Below, piece after piece: positions 34,882-43,310 of a DNA stretch of 64,000 bases (its first letter is position 1; the number at the start of each line of letters is the position of its first letter). Below the pieces are notes generated by a model. That model worked only from the letters and a program-made list of their open reading frames with translations, searched no databases and was not told the DNA's origin. The position numbers were made by a program, and so were the translations under genes. The stretch spans positions 153,048 through 217,047 of the forward strand of contig NZ_BJNZ01000006.1 in NCBI RefSeq assembly GCF_006539945.1, written 5' to 3'. This DNA is from Cellulosimicrobium cellulans (GTDB taxonomy: Bacteria > Actinomycetota > Actinomycetes > Actinomycetales > Cellulomonadaceae).

Positions 34882-35529
34882 TCACGGGAGCGCCGAGAGG
34901 TTCCAGCCCTCGATCGTGCGCAGGCCGTGCCCGTACCCCAGCAGGCAGATCGCGGCGGTGCCGAGCTCGAGCCGCGCTCCCAGGCCGGGGTCGACGCCGA
35001 GCCACACCGTCGCGAGGACGCGCAGCAGGTGCCCGTGCGCGAACAGGACGACGTCGTCGCCACCCTGCAAGGTCGGCTCGACGCGCCGGAGCACGTGCCC
35101 GGCCCGGTCGGCCACGTCCGTGAGCTCCTCGCCGCGGTGGCCGTTCGCCGCCGCGAGGACGTTGACGCCGTCACGGAAGATCAGCCACTCGTGGCCCAGC
35201 TGCTCGCCGACGTCGACCGCGGTCCGTCCGTCGACGGGACCGTAGTCCCACTCGGCGAGGTCGTCGTCGGTCTCCGCGTCAGGGAACCCGGCGAGCTCGG
35301 CGGTCCGTCGCGCACGCTGGCGTGGGCTCGAGAGCACGACGGCGGGGCGTCGTCCCCGGCGGTCGGCCCACCGCTGGAGCCACACGCCGGCCGCGACGGC
35401 CTGCTGCTCGCCCGCGACCGTGAGCGGGATGTCCGAGCGCCCGGTGTGGCGGCCGCTCGCGCTCCACTCGGTCTCGCCGTGGCGCACGAGGACGAGCTGC
35501 GGGTCGGGGGTGGTGTCGTTCGAGGTCAC
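34882..35529 (-). CDS. Histidine phosphatase family protein
   Basis: A 215-residue phosphoglycerate-mutase-like phosphatase. The catalytic RHG is in LVLVRHGETEWSASGRHTG near residue 15, ADLAEWDYGPVDGRT-type WDYGP gives the acid, and LFAHGHLLRVLA carries the second histidine. The GTG has AGGAAGG upstream. It resembles actinobacterial acid phosphatases and SixA-like members; substrate unknown. It is the second histidine phosphatase in the window (the other starts at 2878). Confidence 0.88.
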   Translation of the reverse strand: MTSNDTTPDPQLVLVRHGETEWSASGRHTGRSDIPLTVAGEQQAVAAGVWLQRWADRRGRRPAVVLSSPRQRARRTAELAGFPDAETDDDLAEWDYGPVDGRTAVDVGEQLGHEWLIFRDGVNVLAAANGHRGEELTDVADRAGHVLRRVEPTLQGGDDVVLFAHGHLLRVLATVWLGVDPGLGARLELGTAAICLLGYGHGLRTIEGWNLSALP

Positions 35530-35599
35530 GGGTCGGCCTTCCTGCGGGGGTCCTCCAGCAGGATCACCCGGGGACGCCCGAGGCGCGCGTCGGGGGGTG

Positions 35600-35713
35600 T
35601 CAGCCGGGGACGCCGTCGACGCCGTTGATCGCGAGGAACACGACGAGGGCGCCGAGCAGGACGACGGCGATCCCGGTCGCGACGAGCAGGACGGTGCGGG
35701 GGCGGACTCGCAC
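35600..35713 (-). CDS. Small single-pass membrane peptide
   Basis: A 37-residue frame, GTG start, with GGAG eight bases upstream. It begins with arginines (VRVRPRT), continues with about 22 hydrophobic residues (VLLVATGIAVVLLGALVVF) and ends INGVDGVPG. This is a positive-inside single transmembrane peptide. It lies 70 bp upstream of the phosphatase gene on the same strand. Similar short membrane peptides are usually missed by annotation. Function unknown. Confidence 0.55.
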   Translation of the reverse strand: MRVRPRTVLLVATGIAVVLLGALVVFLAINGVDGVPG

Positions 35714-35837
35714 GGGGACTCCGGAGGTCGGGGGTGGGAGGTCGACCCCATTCTCGCGCGCCGGGGTGGGTGGTCCCCGTTAGCGTCGGTACGGACACGG
35801 ACGGGCGGCGACGGCGCCGCCGGGGAGGGGGGACGAG

Positions 35838-36464
35838 ATGGTGCACGAGACGGCGGACGAGGAGAGCGCGTACGGGAGCCCGGAGTTCGACTGGTCGATC
35901 CTCACGGTCCCGACGGCGCTCGCGGTCGTGCGCGGCCAGCTCGGGTTCTCGTGGCTCGAGGTCGCGGAACGGCTCGCGACCCTCACCCAGGCGGAGCTCG
36001 AGTGGGAGCCCGGCCCGGACTCGTTGCGCGTCGTGCGGCGCGGCACCGAGCGCACGCCGCGCACGCTCGGCGTCGGCGACTGGGTGATGGAGTGGCCGGA
36101 GGGCGCGGACTCGTCGCAGCCACGGACGATCGGGTGGCTGGTCGCGCACCTCACCGAGGCCTTCTTCGAACGGTGGGAGTGGACGTTCGGGCCCCACGAG
36201 CGCCGTCGCGACGCGGTGGCGTTCTCGGGCGAGGTCGGCGCCGCGGTCGCGGGGCTGCGGCGCGAGGTGGACCGCTGGCGGGCGGGGGTCGACGCGCTGC
36301 CCGACGAGGGGGCGTTCACCGTCGGGCTCAGCCAGGCGACGGAGATCGACGCCCAGGCGCCGTTCGTCCACCTCGTCGCGCACATGAACCGTGAGCTGAT
36401 CCACCACGGCGCGGAGATCATGGTGCTGCAGGACCTCTACCGTGCGGCGAACGTCACGCCGTGA
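35838..36464 (+). CDS. DinB-superfamily protein
   Basis: A 208-residue four-helix DinB/MDMPI-type protein. The likely metal histidines are in LVAHLTEAFFERWEW and FVHLVAHMNRELIHHGAEI. In actinobacteria many DinB proteins are mycothiol- or bacillithiol-dependent transferases, which would suit the neighbouring FrnE-type oxidoreductase, but substrates are not known. A strong GGGGAGGGGGG lies before the ATG. It is 50 bp upstream of the FrnE gene on the same strand. Confidence 0.82.
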   Translation: MVHETADEESAYGSPEFDWSILTVPTALAVVRGQLGFSWLEVAERLATLTQAELEWEPGPDSLRVVRRGTERTPRTLGVGDWVMEWPEGADSSQPRTIGWLVAHLTEAFFERWEWTFGPHERRRDAVAFSGEVGAAVAGLRREVDRWRAGVDALPDEGAFTVGLSQATEIDAQAPFVHLVAHMNRELIHHGAEIMVLQDLYRAANVTP

Positions 36465-36514
36465 GGTCGGGCCAGGAGGGAATCGTGCGGTCCTCCAGAT
36501 GGTTGAACGGTCAC

Positions 36515-37213
36515 ATGACCACGAACAGCCCCGCCGCGCCGGACGCGTCGGCTCCCACGGTGAAGATCGACATCTGGTCCGACGTCGCGTGCCCCTGGTG
36601 CTACGTCGGCAAGCGGCGCCTCGAGACCGCGCTCGGGCGTCTCGACGAGGCCGGTGACGGCCCGCAGGTCGAGATCGAGTACCACTCGTTCGAGCTCGCG
36701 CCGGACACGCCGGTCGACTTCGACGGCACCGAGGTGGACTTCCTCGCGGGGCACAAGGGCATGCCGCGCGCGCAGGTCGAGCAGATGCTCGGGCAGATGA
36801 CCCAGCTCGCCGCCGCCGAGGGCCTGAGCTACGACTTCGACGCGCTCCAGCACACCAAGACCCTCACCGCCCACGAGCTGCTGCACCACGCGAAGGCGCA
36901 CGGCAAGCAGGTCGAGATGAAGGAGCGCCTCCTCAAGGCGTACTTCGAGGAGGGCCGGCACGTGGGTCGCGTCCAGGAGCTCGCGGACCTCGCGGCGGAG
37001 GTCGGTCTCGACCGCGCCGAGGTCGTCGCCGCGCTCGAGGACGGTCGCTACGCCGACGACGTGCAGGCGGACATCGAGCAGGCGCGTGCCTACGGGATCA
37101 ACGGGGTGCCGTTCTTCGTGGTCGACGGCCGGTACGGCGTCTCGGGTGCCCAGGACCCCGCGGTCTTCGTCCAGGTGCTCCAGCAGGCCGTCGCGGAGCG
37201 CGACGCCGCCTGA
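36515..37213 (+). CDS. DsbA-family FrnE-like oxidoreductase
   Basis: A 232-residue DsbA-fold protein of the FrnE group. The active-site CPWC is in IDIWSDVACPWCYVGKRRLE near residue 28, and the cis-Pro loop is in GINGVPFFVVDGRYGVSGAQ. It has no signal peptide, so it acts in the cytoplasm, probably on thiol or small-molecule isomerisation. The reading frame is open upstream, but the ATG in GGTCACATG gives the usual length. A small Cys-containing peptide gene follows 156 bp later. Confidence 0.9.
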   Translation: MTTNSPAAPDASAPTVKIDIWSDVACPWCYVGKRRLETALGRLDEAGDGPQVEIEYHSFELAPDTPVDFDGTEVDFLAGHKGMPRAQVEQMLGQMTQLAAAEGLSYDFDALQHTKTLTAHELLHHAKAHGKQVEMKERLLKAYFEEGRHVGRVQELADLAAEVGLDRAEVVAALEDGRYADDVQADIEQARAYGINGVPFFVVDGRYGVSGAQDPAVFVQVLQQAVAERDAA

Positions 37214-37369
37214 CTCGTCCGCTCTGCGAGACGAGGTTCGGAGAGCGACGTATCTCACACCCCGGTGTGGTGGACCTGCGACTCGGTATCACCGAGACTG
37301 GGACGCAGCCCGCACCGACGCCGGCTCCACACGTGCACCGGCGCCCGTGATCCCACGAGGAGGCCTCAG

Positions 37370-37549
37370 ATGACCGACACCACGACGAACCTCTACCACT
37401 CCATCGCGAACCCGCGCCGCACCACGCTCATGAGCGTGGGCGCCGCGGACGCGGCCACCCCGCACCGCGAGACCGCACCGTCGCTCACGATCGTCGGCGC
37501 GGACGACGCCGCGGTCTGCGTCGACGGGGTGTGCGCGCTCCCCGAGTAA
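37370..37549 (+). CDS. Small Cys-containing peptide with CVDGVC motif
   Basis: A 59-residue peptide with a strong GAGGAGG site six bases before the ATG. It begins MTDTTTNLYHSIANPRRTTL and ends CVDGVCALPE, with its only two cysteines spaced CxxxxC. The N-terminus reads like a leader, and the C-terminus like a core or a redox or metal site. It could be a small thiol protein that works with FrnE, a metal carrier or a modified peptide; no modification enzyme is adjacent. I recall no named family. Confidence 0.6.
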   Translation: MTDTTTNLYHSIANPRRTTLMSVGAADAATPHRETAPSLTIVGADDAAVCVDGVCALPE

Positions 37550-37553
37550 CCCG

Positions 37554-37610
37554 TGAGTGCATGAAATAGTCGCCGGAACGGCAGGTTCCGGCGACTATTT
37601 CATGCACTCA
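37554..37610. terminator. Perfect 26-bp hairpin, unusually AT-rich
   Basis: Arm 37554-37579 and arm 37585-37610 are exact reverse complements around GGCAG. The arm contains GCATGAAATAGTCGCC, far less GC-rich than its surroundings. It lies five bp after the small peptide's stop and converges on the glycosylase gene, so it works in both directions. Confidence 0.85.
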
Positions 37611-37626
37611 GCGAGGTGCGTGGCTG

Positions 37627-38643
37627 TCAGTGGGGGCGGTGGTCCTGGATCGAGAGGCGTGGGCCGCGCCGGGGGGCGTGCGCCCTGCCGGAGAGCTCCA
37701 GGAGCCGGACGACGCGGTAGCGGTGCGGGGAGTACGGCGCGAGGAGCTCGAGCATGCGCTCGTCGTCGACGCGCTCGCCGACGAGAGCCCAGCCGACGGC
37801 CTTGGCGAGGTGGTAGTCGCCCACCGACACGGCGTCGGCGTCGCCGAGCGCGCGCTGCGCGACCTCGGCCGCGGTCCACACGCCCACGCCAGGGACCGCC
37901 TGGAGCCGGGCGTGCGCGGCGGCGGCGCCCTGCGCGTCGAGCAGCGCGCCGCACTCCTCGAGGCGGCGGGCGACGCGCGCGGCCGCGACGACCGTCCGCG
38001 CACGACCCGGGTCGACGTTCGCCCGGTGCCAGTCCCACGACGGGACGCGCGCCCACGTGGCGGCGTCGGGCACGACCAGCATCCCGGCGTCGCCCGCGGG
38101 GCCGGGTGCGCGCGTGCCGTACCGGCGCAGGAGCCAGCCCCACGACCGCCACGCGGCGACCGTCTGGACGCGCTGCTCGAGGATCGCGGGGACGAGCGCC
38201 TCCAGCACGCGCCCGGTGCGGGGGATGCGCAGCCCGGTGCTGCGACGGTGGGCGTCGCGCAGGGGCGCGGGCGGGGTGAAGCCGGTGTCGTCGTCGTGCT
38301 CGCCCAGCAGGTGGGGGAGGGCGTCGAGCGCCTCCTGGGCACCCGGTCCCCAGGCGTGCACGACGACGTCGCGGGGCCCGGTCTGGGCGAGGCGGCAGGT
38401 CGCGGGGCCGGCGGGCATCCGCGTCGTGCGCCAGACGTCGCCGGACGGCGTGCGGCGGGACGTCGGGTCGTACGGCCCCCGGGAGAGCCTGCCGAGCGTG
38501 AGGTGCAGGTCCAGGGGCCGGTCCGACCGGACGCGCCGCACGAGCGGCTCGCCGGCAGCGGGGCGCGCGACCGGCCCCGGCCCCGGACGGTCGCCGACCG
38601 CGTGCTCGGCGGGCCCGGGGCCCGTGCTCGGCAGGACGGTCAC
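37627..38643 (-). CDS. HhH-GPD DNA glycosylase (AlkA-like)
   Basis: A 338-residue protein of the DNA-3-methyladenine glycosylase II fold. The helix-hairpin-helix and catalytic region reads LQAVPGVGVWTAAEVAQRAL followed by GDADAVSVGDYHLAK, with the catalytic Asp in VGDYHL. The N-terminal part (LDLHLTLGRLSRGPYDP) matches the beta domain. It removes alkylated bases from DNA. The GTG start is near GATAGT; a start slightly downstream is possible. Confidence 0.85.
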   Translation of the reverse strand: MTVLPSTGPGPAEHAVGDRPGPGPVARPAAGEPLVRRVRSDRPLDLHLTLGRLSRGPYDPTSRRTPSGDVWRTTRMPAGPATCRLAQTGPRDVVVHAWGPGAQEALDALPHLLGEHDDDTGFTPPAPLRDAHRRSTGLRIPRTGRVLEALVPAILEQRVQTVAAWRSWGWLLRRYGTRAPGPAGDAGMLVVPDAATWARVPSWDWHRANVDPGRARTVVAAARVARRLEECGALLDAQGAAAAHARLQAVPGVGVWTAAEVAQRALGDADAVSVGDYHLAKAVGWALVGERVDDERMLELLAPYSPHRYRVVRLLELSGRAHAPRRGPRLSIQDHRPH

Positions 38644-38692
38644 CGGACTATCGTCGCACCCGCCGCCGACGGTCGTGCACGACCGTCGGGCG

Positions 38693-39268
38693 TCAGTCGA
38701 ACAGGGTGTCCATGTCCCATGCGGGCTCGGGCGTCGGCTGCTTGGGAGCCGGAGCGTGCGCGGCGGCGGGCACCCGGCCGGCCGGTCGCGTGGGGTCGCC
38801 GAGCTCGGGGACGAGCGTGCCGTCGAGGTCGCCGCGACCGGCGGCCCAGTCCTGGGCGGCGAGTCCCGCGAGCTGGTCGGCGCGCTCGTTGAACGGGTCG
38901 CCGACGTGGCCGCGCACCCAGCGGAACCGCACGGGCCCCGCGCGCTCGGTGATGACCCGGTCGATCGCCTGGACGAGCTCGAGGTTCTTCACCGGCTGCC
39001 CGCCCGCGGTGCGCCACCCCTTGCGCTTCCAGGCGACGACCCACTCCGACGCGCACTTGATGGCGTACTGGGAGTCGGACTCGATGAGCAGCGGCTCCGC
39101 GCCCGGGTGCGCGCGGACCGCCTGGAGCAGCGCGGTCAGCTCGGCCACCTGGTTGGTCCCGCTCACGGCGCCGCCGGAGTCGAACGTGCCGTCGTGGTTG
39201 ATCCACGCCCACCCGATGGCGCCGCCCGGGTTGCTCAGGCACGAGCCGTCGGTGCTGACAGTGATCAC
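38693..39268 (-). CDS. rnhA: Ribonuclease HI with C-terminal extension
   Basis: A 191-residue RNase H that cuts the RNA strand of RNA-DNA hybrids. The four catalytic residues are visible: Asp7 in STDGSC, Glu43 in VAELTAL, Asp65 in IESDSQY and Asp131 in NERADQLA, with His121 in the GHVGD loop. The last 45 residues, rich in Pro and Ala and ending WDMDTLFD, extend beyond the core and could recruit partners. GTG start at 39268. It is divergent from the DedA gene. Confidence 0.95.
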   Translation of the reverse strand: MITVSTDGSCLSNPGGAIGWAWINHDGTFDSGGAVSGTNQVAELTALLQAVRAHPGAEPLLIESDSQYAIKCASEWVVAWKRKGWRTAGGQPVKNLELVQAIDRVITERAGPVRFRWVRGHVGDPFNERADQLAGLAAQDWAAGRGDLDGTLVPELGDPTRPAGRVPAAAHAPAPKQPTPEPAWDMDTLFD

Positions 39269-39461
39269 AGCGCTCCTCGATCACGGACGTCCCCGCCCGC
39301 CGGCTGCGGCGCGGGGAGGCGAATGCGTCGAGCCACATTGTCCCCCGGACCGGAGGGTCGTGGGACCACCCGTCCGCGGGCGCCCGGTCGGGGTCGCCTC
39401 AGGGGAGAACCGGGGGGATACCCCATGGTGCCGGGCGGCCGCGCGGTCGAGGCTGGGACGC

Positions 39462-40187
39462 ATGGTCGCGTGGGTCGTGGAGCTGTGGGGACAGGTCGAG
39501 GCGTGGTTGCTCGCGCTCGTCGACTCCGTGTGGGCGCTGCCGACGCTCTTCGCGACGACCGCGGGCGACGGGTTCTTCCCGCCGATCCCCGGCGAGACGG
39601 TCGTCGTCATGCTCGCGGTGGGGGCGCAGTCCGGCGGGGGCGTGGCCTGGGGGCTGGTCCTGCTCGTCGCGGCGCTCGGCGCCTGGTGCGGCGACCAGCT
39701 CGCCTACGCGCTCGGCCGGGCGCTGGGCACGCGGGCGCTGCCGGCGCTGCGCGGCCCGCGCGGTCAGCGCGCCGTCGCGTGGGCGACGCGCTCCCTCGAC
39801 CGGCGCGGGGCGTCCGTCGTCCTGGGCGCCCGGTTCGTGCCCGTGGGGCGGACGGCGGTCAACGTGACGGCGGGCGCCGTGGGCTTCTCGCGCCGCCGCT
39901 TCATGGCGCTCTCCGCCGTCGCCTCGGTCGCCTGGGCCACGTACTCGGTCCTCGTCGGCACGCTCGCCGCCGCCTGGGTCGGCGACAGTCCGCTCCTCGC
40001 CGTCGTGGTGGGGGTCGTCGGCGGGATCCTCCTCGGCGTCCTCGTCGACACCGTGGTCCGGCTCCGGGCGGCCCGCCGGGAGCGGTACGCCGCCGTGGTG
40101 CCGGGGCCCGTCACGAGCCCCGCGCCCGGTGCCGGCACCCCGGAGACCGACGCCGCGCTGGTCGCCTGCCCCGGCCCGGTCCGCTAG
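39462..40187 (+). CDS. DedA-family membrane protein
   Basis: A 241-residue membrane protein with the VTT/DedA domain. Landmarks are FFPPIPGETVVVMLAVGA near residue 40, GAWCGDQLAYALGRALG, ASVVLGARFVPVGRTAVNVTAG and FSRRRFMALSAVASVAWATY. DedA proteins move lipids such as undecaprenyl phosphate across membranes. About five or six hydrophobic segments are present. GAGGCT seven bases before the ATG may be the -10 of a leaderless transcript. It is convergent with the FKBP gene. Confidence 0.9.
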   Translation: MVAWVVELWGQVEAWLLALVDSVWALPTLFATTAGDGFFPPIPGETVVVMLAVGAQSGGGVAWGLVLLVAALGAWCGDQLAYALGRALGTRALPALRGPRGQRAVAWATRSLDRRGASVVLGARFVPVGRTAVNVTAGAVGFSRRRFMALSAVASVAWATYSVLVGTLAAAWVGDSPLLAVVVGVVGGILLGVLVDTVVRLRAARRERYAAVVPGPVTSPAPGAGTPETDAALVACPGPVR

Positions 40188-40223
40188 AGCCTGGTCGCAC
40201 GAGCGTCGTCCGCAGGACGGAGA

Positions 40224-40260
40224 GCAGGAGGGCCCCGGTCGACGACCGGGGCCCTCCTGC
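40224..40260. terminator. Bidirectional terminator between dedA-type and FKBP genes
   Basis: Perfect 17-base arms (40224-40240, 40244-40260) around GAC, between two convergent genes. Confidence 0.85.
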
Positions 40261-40275
40261 GCGTCAGCGGGTCGG

Positions 40276-40656
40276 TCAGGACACGCCGAGCAGGTCGATG
40301 ACGAAGATCAGCGTCTTGCCGGACAGGCGGTGGCCGCCGCCGGCGGGGCCGTAGGCGAGCTCCGGCGGCACGACGAGCTTGCGCCGCCCGCCCACCTTCA
40401 TGCCGGGGATGCCCTGCTGCCAGCCCGCGATGAGGCTCCGCAGCGGGAAGTTGATCGACTCCCCGCGGTTCCACGAGGCGTCGAACTCCTCGCCCGTCTC
40501 GTACTCGACACCGAGGTAGTGCACGTTCACGGTCGCGCCCGGCGTGGCCTCCGGGCCGTCGCCGACGGTGACGTCCTCGACGACGAGCTCCGTGGGTGCA
40601 GGGCCCTCCGGCGCGTCGACCTCGGGGCGGGACAGCTCGTTCTCTCCAGTGGTCAT
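40276..40656 (-). CDS. FKBP-type peptidyl-prolyl isomerase
   Basis: A 126-residue cytoplasmic FKBP that interconverts proline isomers. The fold reads TVNVHYLGVEYETGEEFDAS, INFPLRSLIAGWQQGIPGM, GGRRKLVVPPELAYGP and LIFVIDLLGV, including the conserved Tyr, Phe, Asp and Trp of the active site. GGAG lies five bases before the ATG. A TTG 12 bases upstream would lengthen it slightly. No signal peptide. Confidence 0.95.
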   Translation of the reverse strand: MTTGENELSRPEVDAPEGPAPTELVVEDVTVGDGPEATPGATVNVHYLGVEYETGEEFDASWNRGESINFPLRSLIAGWQQGIPGMKVGGRRKLVVPPELAYGPAGGGHRLSGKTLIFVIDLLGVS

Positions 40657-40792
40657 GCTCCGATCCAACCATGACGCCGGGCGACGAGCGGGCCCGAGGT
40701 TGTGGACGCCCGGAACGCGGGTCGGGGGGACCCCCGGGGCCGCGTTCGGCCGCGCGCAACACAGCGAGGCCCGAGATCGCCATCATGGAGGC

Positions 40793-41959
40793 ATGCCCAC
40801 GACACCCGCGCAGCCGTCCGGCACACCTCCCGAACCCCCGGCGGGCGCGGCGCCCGGGGGTCCGGTGCTCCGCGACGCGTCGTCCGCCGGAGGCGGCCCT
40901 CCGACGCCGCAGGAGGTCCGGCGGTGGCGCCGGTTCCTCGCCGACGAGCGCGCGGAGGCCGCCGTCTACCGAGACCTCGCGAGCCGACGCAGCGGGGAGG
41001 AGCGCGACATCCTCCTCGCGCTCGCGGACGCGGAGCGGCGGCACGAGCAGCACTGGCTCGACCTGCTCGGCGACGACGTCGGCAAGCCGCTGCGCGGCGA
41101 CTGGCGCACGAGGACGCTCGGCTGGCTCGCGCGCCGGTTCGGCGGCGTGTTCGTCCTCGCGCTCGCCCAACGCGCCGAGGCGCGCTCGACCTACGAGACC
41201 GACGCCGACGCGACGCCCCGGATGGCCGCCGACGAGCGCATCCACGAGGAGGTCGTGCGGGGGCTCGCGACGCGCGGGCGCAACCGCATGTCGGGCACGT
41301 TCCGCGCGGCGGTCTTCGGCGCGAACGACGGGCTCGTGTCCAACCTCGCGCTGATCCTCGGCATCGGGGCGTCGGGGGCCTCGAACAGCACCGTCCTCCT
41401 CTCGGGGCTCGCGGGCCTGCTCGCGGGTGCGCTGTCCATGGGCGCGGGGGAGTACGTGTCGGTGCGGTCGCAGCGTGAGCTGCTCGACGCCTCGACGCCC
41501 AGCCCGCAGGCGTCGGCCGCGCTGCCCGACCTCGACGTCGACGCGAACGAGCTCGCGCTCGTGTACCGGGCACGGGGCATGGCGCCCGCCGAGGCCGAGG
41601 AGCACGCGGCCGACGTCCTCGCGACGTACACGCAGCAGACCGTGATCGCCCCGCCGCCCAGCGCGGACGAGCACGAGACGCACGGCACGGCCATGGGGGC
41701 GGCGGTGTCGTCGTTCCTGTTCTTCGCGTCGGGCGCGCTCATCCCGGTGCTGCCCTACCTCTTCGGCCTCACGGGGTTCGTCGCCGTGGGTGTCGCGGCG
41801 CTCCTCGTGGGGATCGCGCTCCTCGCGACCGGTGCGACGGTCGGCCTGCTCTCGGGGACGTCCCCGTTGACACGTGCGCTGCGGCAGATCGGCATCGGCT
41901 TCGGTGCGGCGGCGGCGACCTACCTCCTCGGCCTGGTGTTCGGGGCAACCGTCGGGTGA
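40793..41959 (+). CDS. VIT/CCC1-family transporter with N-terminal ferritin-like domain
   Basis: A 388-residue membrane protein. Residues about 40-155 are a ferritin-like four-helix domain with the acidic ligands in ADERAEAAVYRDLASRR and ADAERRHEQHWLDLLG. The VIT1/CCC1 domain follows: GTFRAAVFGANDGLVSNLALILG, GALSMGAGEYVSVRSQREL and TAMGAAVSSFLFFASGALIPV. Relatives carry iron or manganese into compartments or out of cells. CATCAT six bases upstream could be a -10 element, and GGAGG lies one base from the ATG. Confidence 0.92.
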   Translation: MPTTPAQPSGTPPEPPAGAAPGGPVLRDASSAGGGPPTPQEVRRWRRFLADERAEAAVYRDLASRRSGEERDILLALADAERRHEQHWLDLLGDDVGKPLRGDWRTRTLGWLARRFGGVFVLALAQRAEARSTYETDADATPRMAADERIHEEVVRGLATRGRNRMSGTFRAAVFGANDGLVSNLALILGIGASGASNSTVLLSGLAGLLAGALSMGAGEYVSVRSQRELLDASTPSPQASAALPDLDVDANELALVYRARGMAPAEAEEHAADVLATYTQQTVIAPPPSADEHETHGTAMGAAVSSFLFFASGALIPVLPYLFGLTGFVAVGVAALLVGIALLATGATVGLLSGTSPLTRALRQIGIGFGAAAATYLLGLVFGATVG

Positions 41960-42065
41960 AATCGGACGCCCCCGGTGGTGAGCGTCACACGGGCATGCCT
42001 ACCGTGACCCCGGACGGGCCTGCCGGCCCGGCCCTTCGCTGCACCGACGACCCACGGGGCACACG

Positions 42066-43226
42066 ATGGACGCGACGCACGACGCGCAGGGCAGGCGCGC
42101 ACCAGCCGCCCGTCGCTGGCTCGTGCGCGCGCTCGTGGCCGGTGGCGGTCTGGGTGCGGGTCTCGTCCTCGCCGTCGCGACCGCGGGGGGCGCGTCCGCC
42201 GCGGACGACCCGCTCGGTCTCGGCAAGGCGCTCTCGCCCGTGACGTCGACCGTCCAGGCCGTCGTCGACCCGGTGGTCCAGGACGTCGTGAAGCCGGTCG
42301 TGCGCGACGTCGTCGCCCCGGTCGTCCAGCCGGTCGCCCCGGTCGTCGAGAAGGTCGTGACCCCCGCCGCGCCCGTGGTCGAGGAGGTCGTGCGGCCCGT
42401 CGTCCCGGTGGCGGAGCAGGTGGTCGAGCCGGTCGCTCCGGTGGTCGAGCAGGTCGTCGCGCCCGTGGTGCCGGTCGTGCAGCCCGTGACCGACGCCGTC
42501 GCGCCGGTGACCACGCCGGTCCTCGACGTGGTCGTGCCGGCCGCGACGCCGGTCGTCGAGGCGGTCGCCCCGGTGGTGAACCCGGTCCTCGAGACCGTGG
42601 CGCCGGCGCTCGACCCGGTGACGCCGGTCCTGGAGGCGCTGACCCCGGTCCTCGACGTCCTGGCGCCGGTCACCGACCCGGTGCTCGGTCCCGTCACGGG
42701 GCCGCTCACGCCGCTGGACCCGCTCGCGCCCGTGCTCCCCGAGACTCCCGGGACCGATCCGGAGACCCCGGGCACGGTCGATCCGGCGACACCCGGCGCG
42801 ATGGGCCCCGGCCCTGACCTCGGTCTCGCCGCCCCGGTGGTGCCTCTCCCGGCCGGTGGCGAGCCGGCCTCCGCACCACCGGTCGGTGCGGACCGCGCTG
42901 GCCTGGCACCGATCCTCGGTGCCCCACTCGGCGCGCCGCTCGGGGACCGGACCGGCGGGCACCTCGTCGACCAGGCCACCGCTCCGCCGGGCACCGCTGC
43001 GCCCGCGGGCGGCCCGACGGCGCCTGGCGGAGCCCCCTCCGACGGCGCGCTCGGCACCTCGCCCAGCCCTTCCGGCAGCGCGCAGCGCGCCGGGTCGGGT
43101 GGCGACCTCGCGGCGGTCGGCCACGGCGCCGACGCCCCCTCGCTCTCGTCCTGGACCGCCGTCGTGGACGACGCGCGGTCGAAGCACCCCTCGACCTTCT
43201 TCGAGGTCCCCGTCTCTCCTGCCTGA
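42066..43226 (+). CDS. Secreted Val/Pro-repeat protein
   Basis: A 386-residue exported protein. The signal peptide (Arg-rich, then AGGGLGAGLVLAVATAGG) ends near ASA at residue 46. Residues about 55-220 are a repetitive stretch of Val-Val-X-Pro units (PVVQDVVKPVVRDVVAPVV, then PVAPVVEKVVTP) with period near 7-11, probably an extended amphipathic helix or beta stack. The rest is rich in Pro, Gly and Ala. No domain or anchor is recognised. The next gene encodes a chaplin-like protein and the two may build one surface layer. Confidence 0.7.
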   Translation: MDATHDAQGRRAPAARRWLVRALVAGGGLGAGLVLAVATAGGASAADDPLGLGKALSPVTSTVQAVVDPVVQDVVKPVVRDVVAPVVQPVAPVVEKVVTPAAPVVEEVVRPVVPVAEQVVEPVAPVVEQVVAPVVPVVQPVTDAVAPVTTPVLDVVVPAATPVVEAVAPVVNPVLETVAPALDPVTPVLEALTPVLDVLAPVTDPVLGPVTGPLTPLDPLAPVLPETPGTDPETPGTVDPATPGAMGPGPDLGLAAPVVPLPAGGEPASAPPVGADRAGLAPILGAPLGAPLGDRTGGHLVDQATAPPGTAAPAGGPTAPGGAPSDGALGTSPSPSGSAQRAGSGGDLAAVGHGADAPSLSSWTAVVDDARSKHPSTFFEVPVSPA

Positions 43227-43310
43227 GGTGGTCCGCCGCCGCGCGACGCGCGGCAGACGCGACCCGGCGCCGTCGTGCGCCACCACCTTTGAGCAGGAGA
43301 GAGAACGATC

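Noticed and set aside
40784..40792. Earlier ATG for the VIT-family transporter
   Set aside because: The ATG at 40784 is out of frame with the transporter; the ATG at 40793 keeps the frame.
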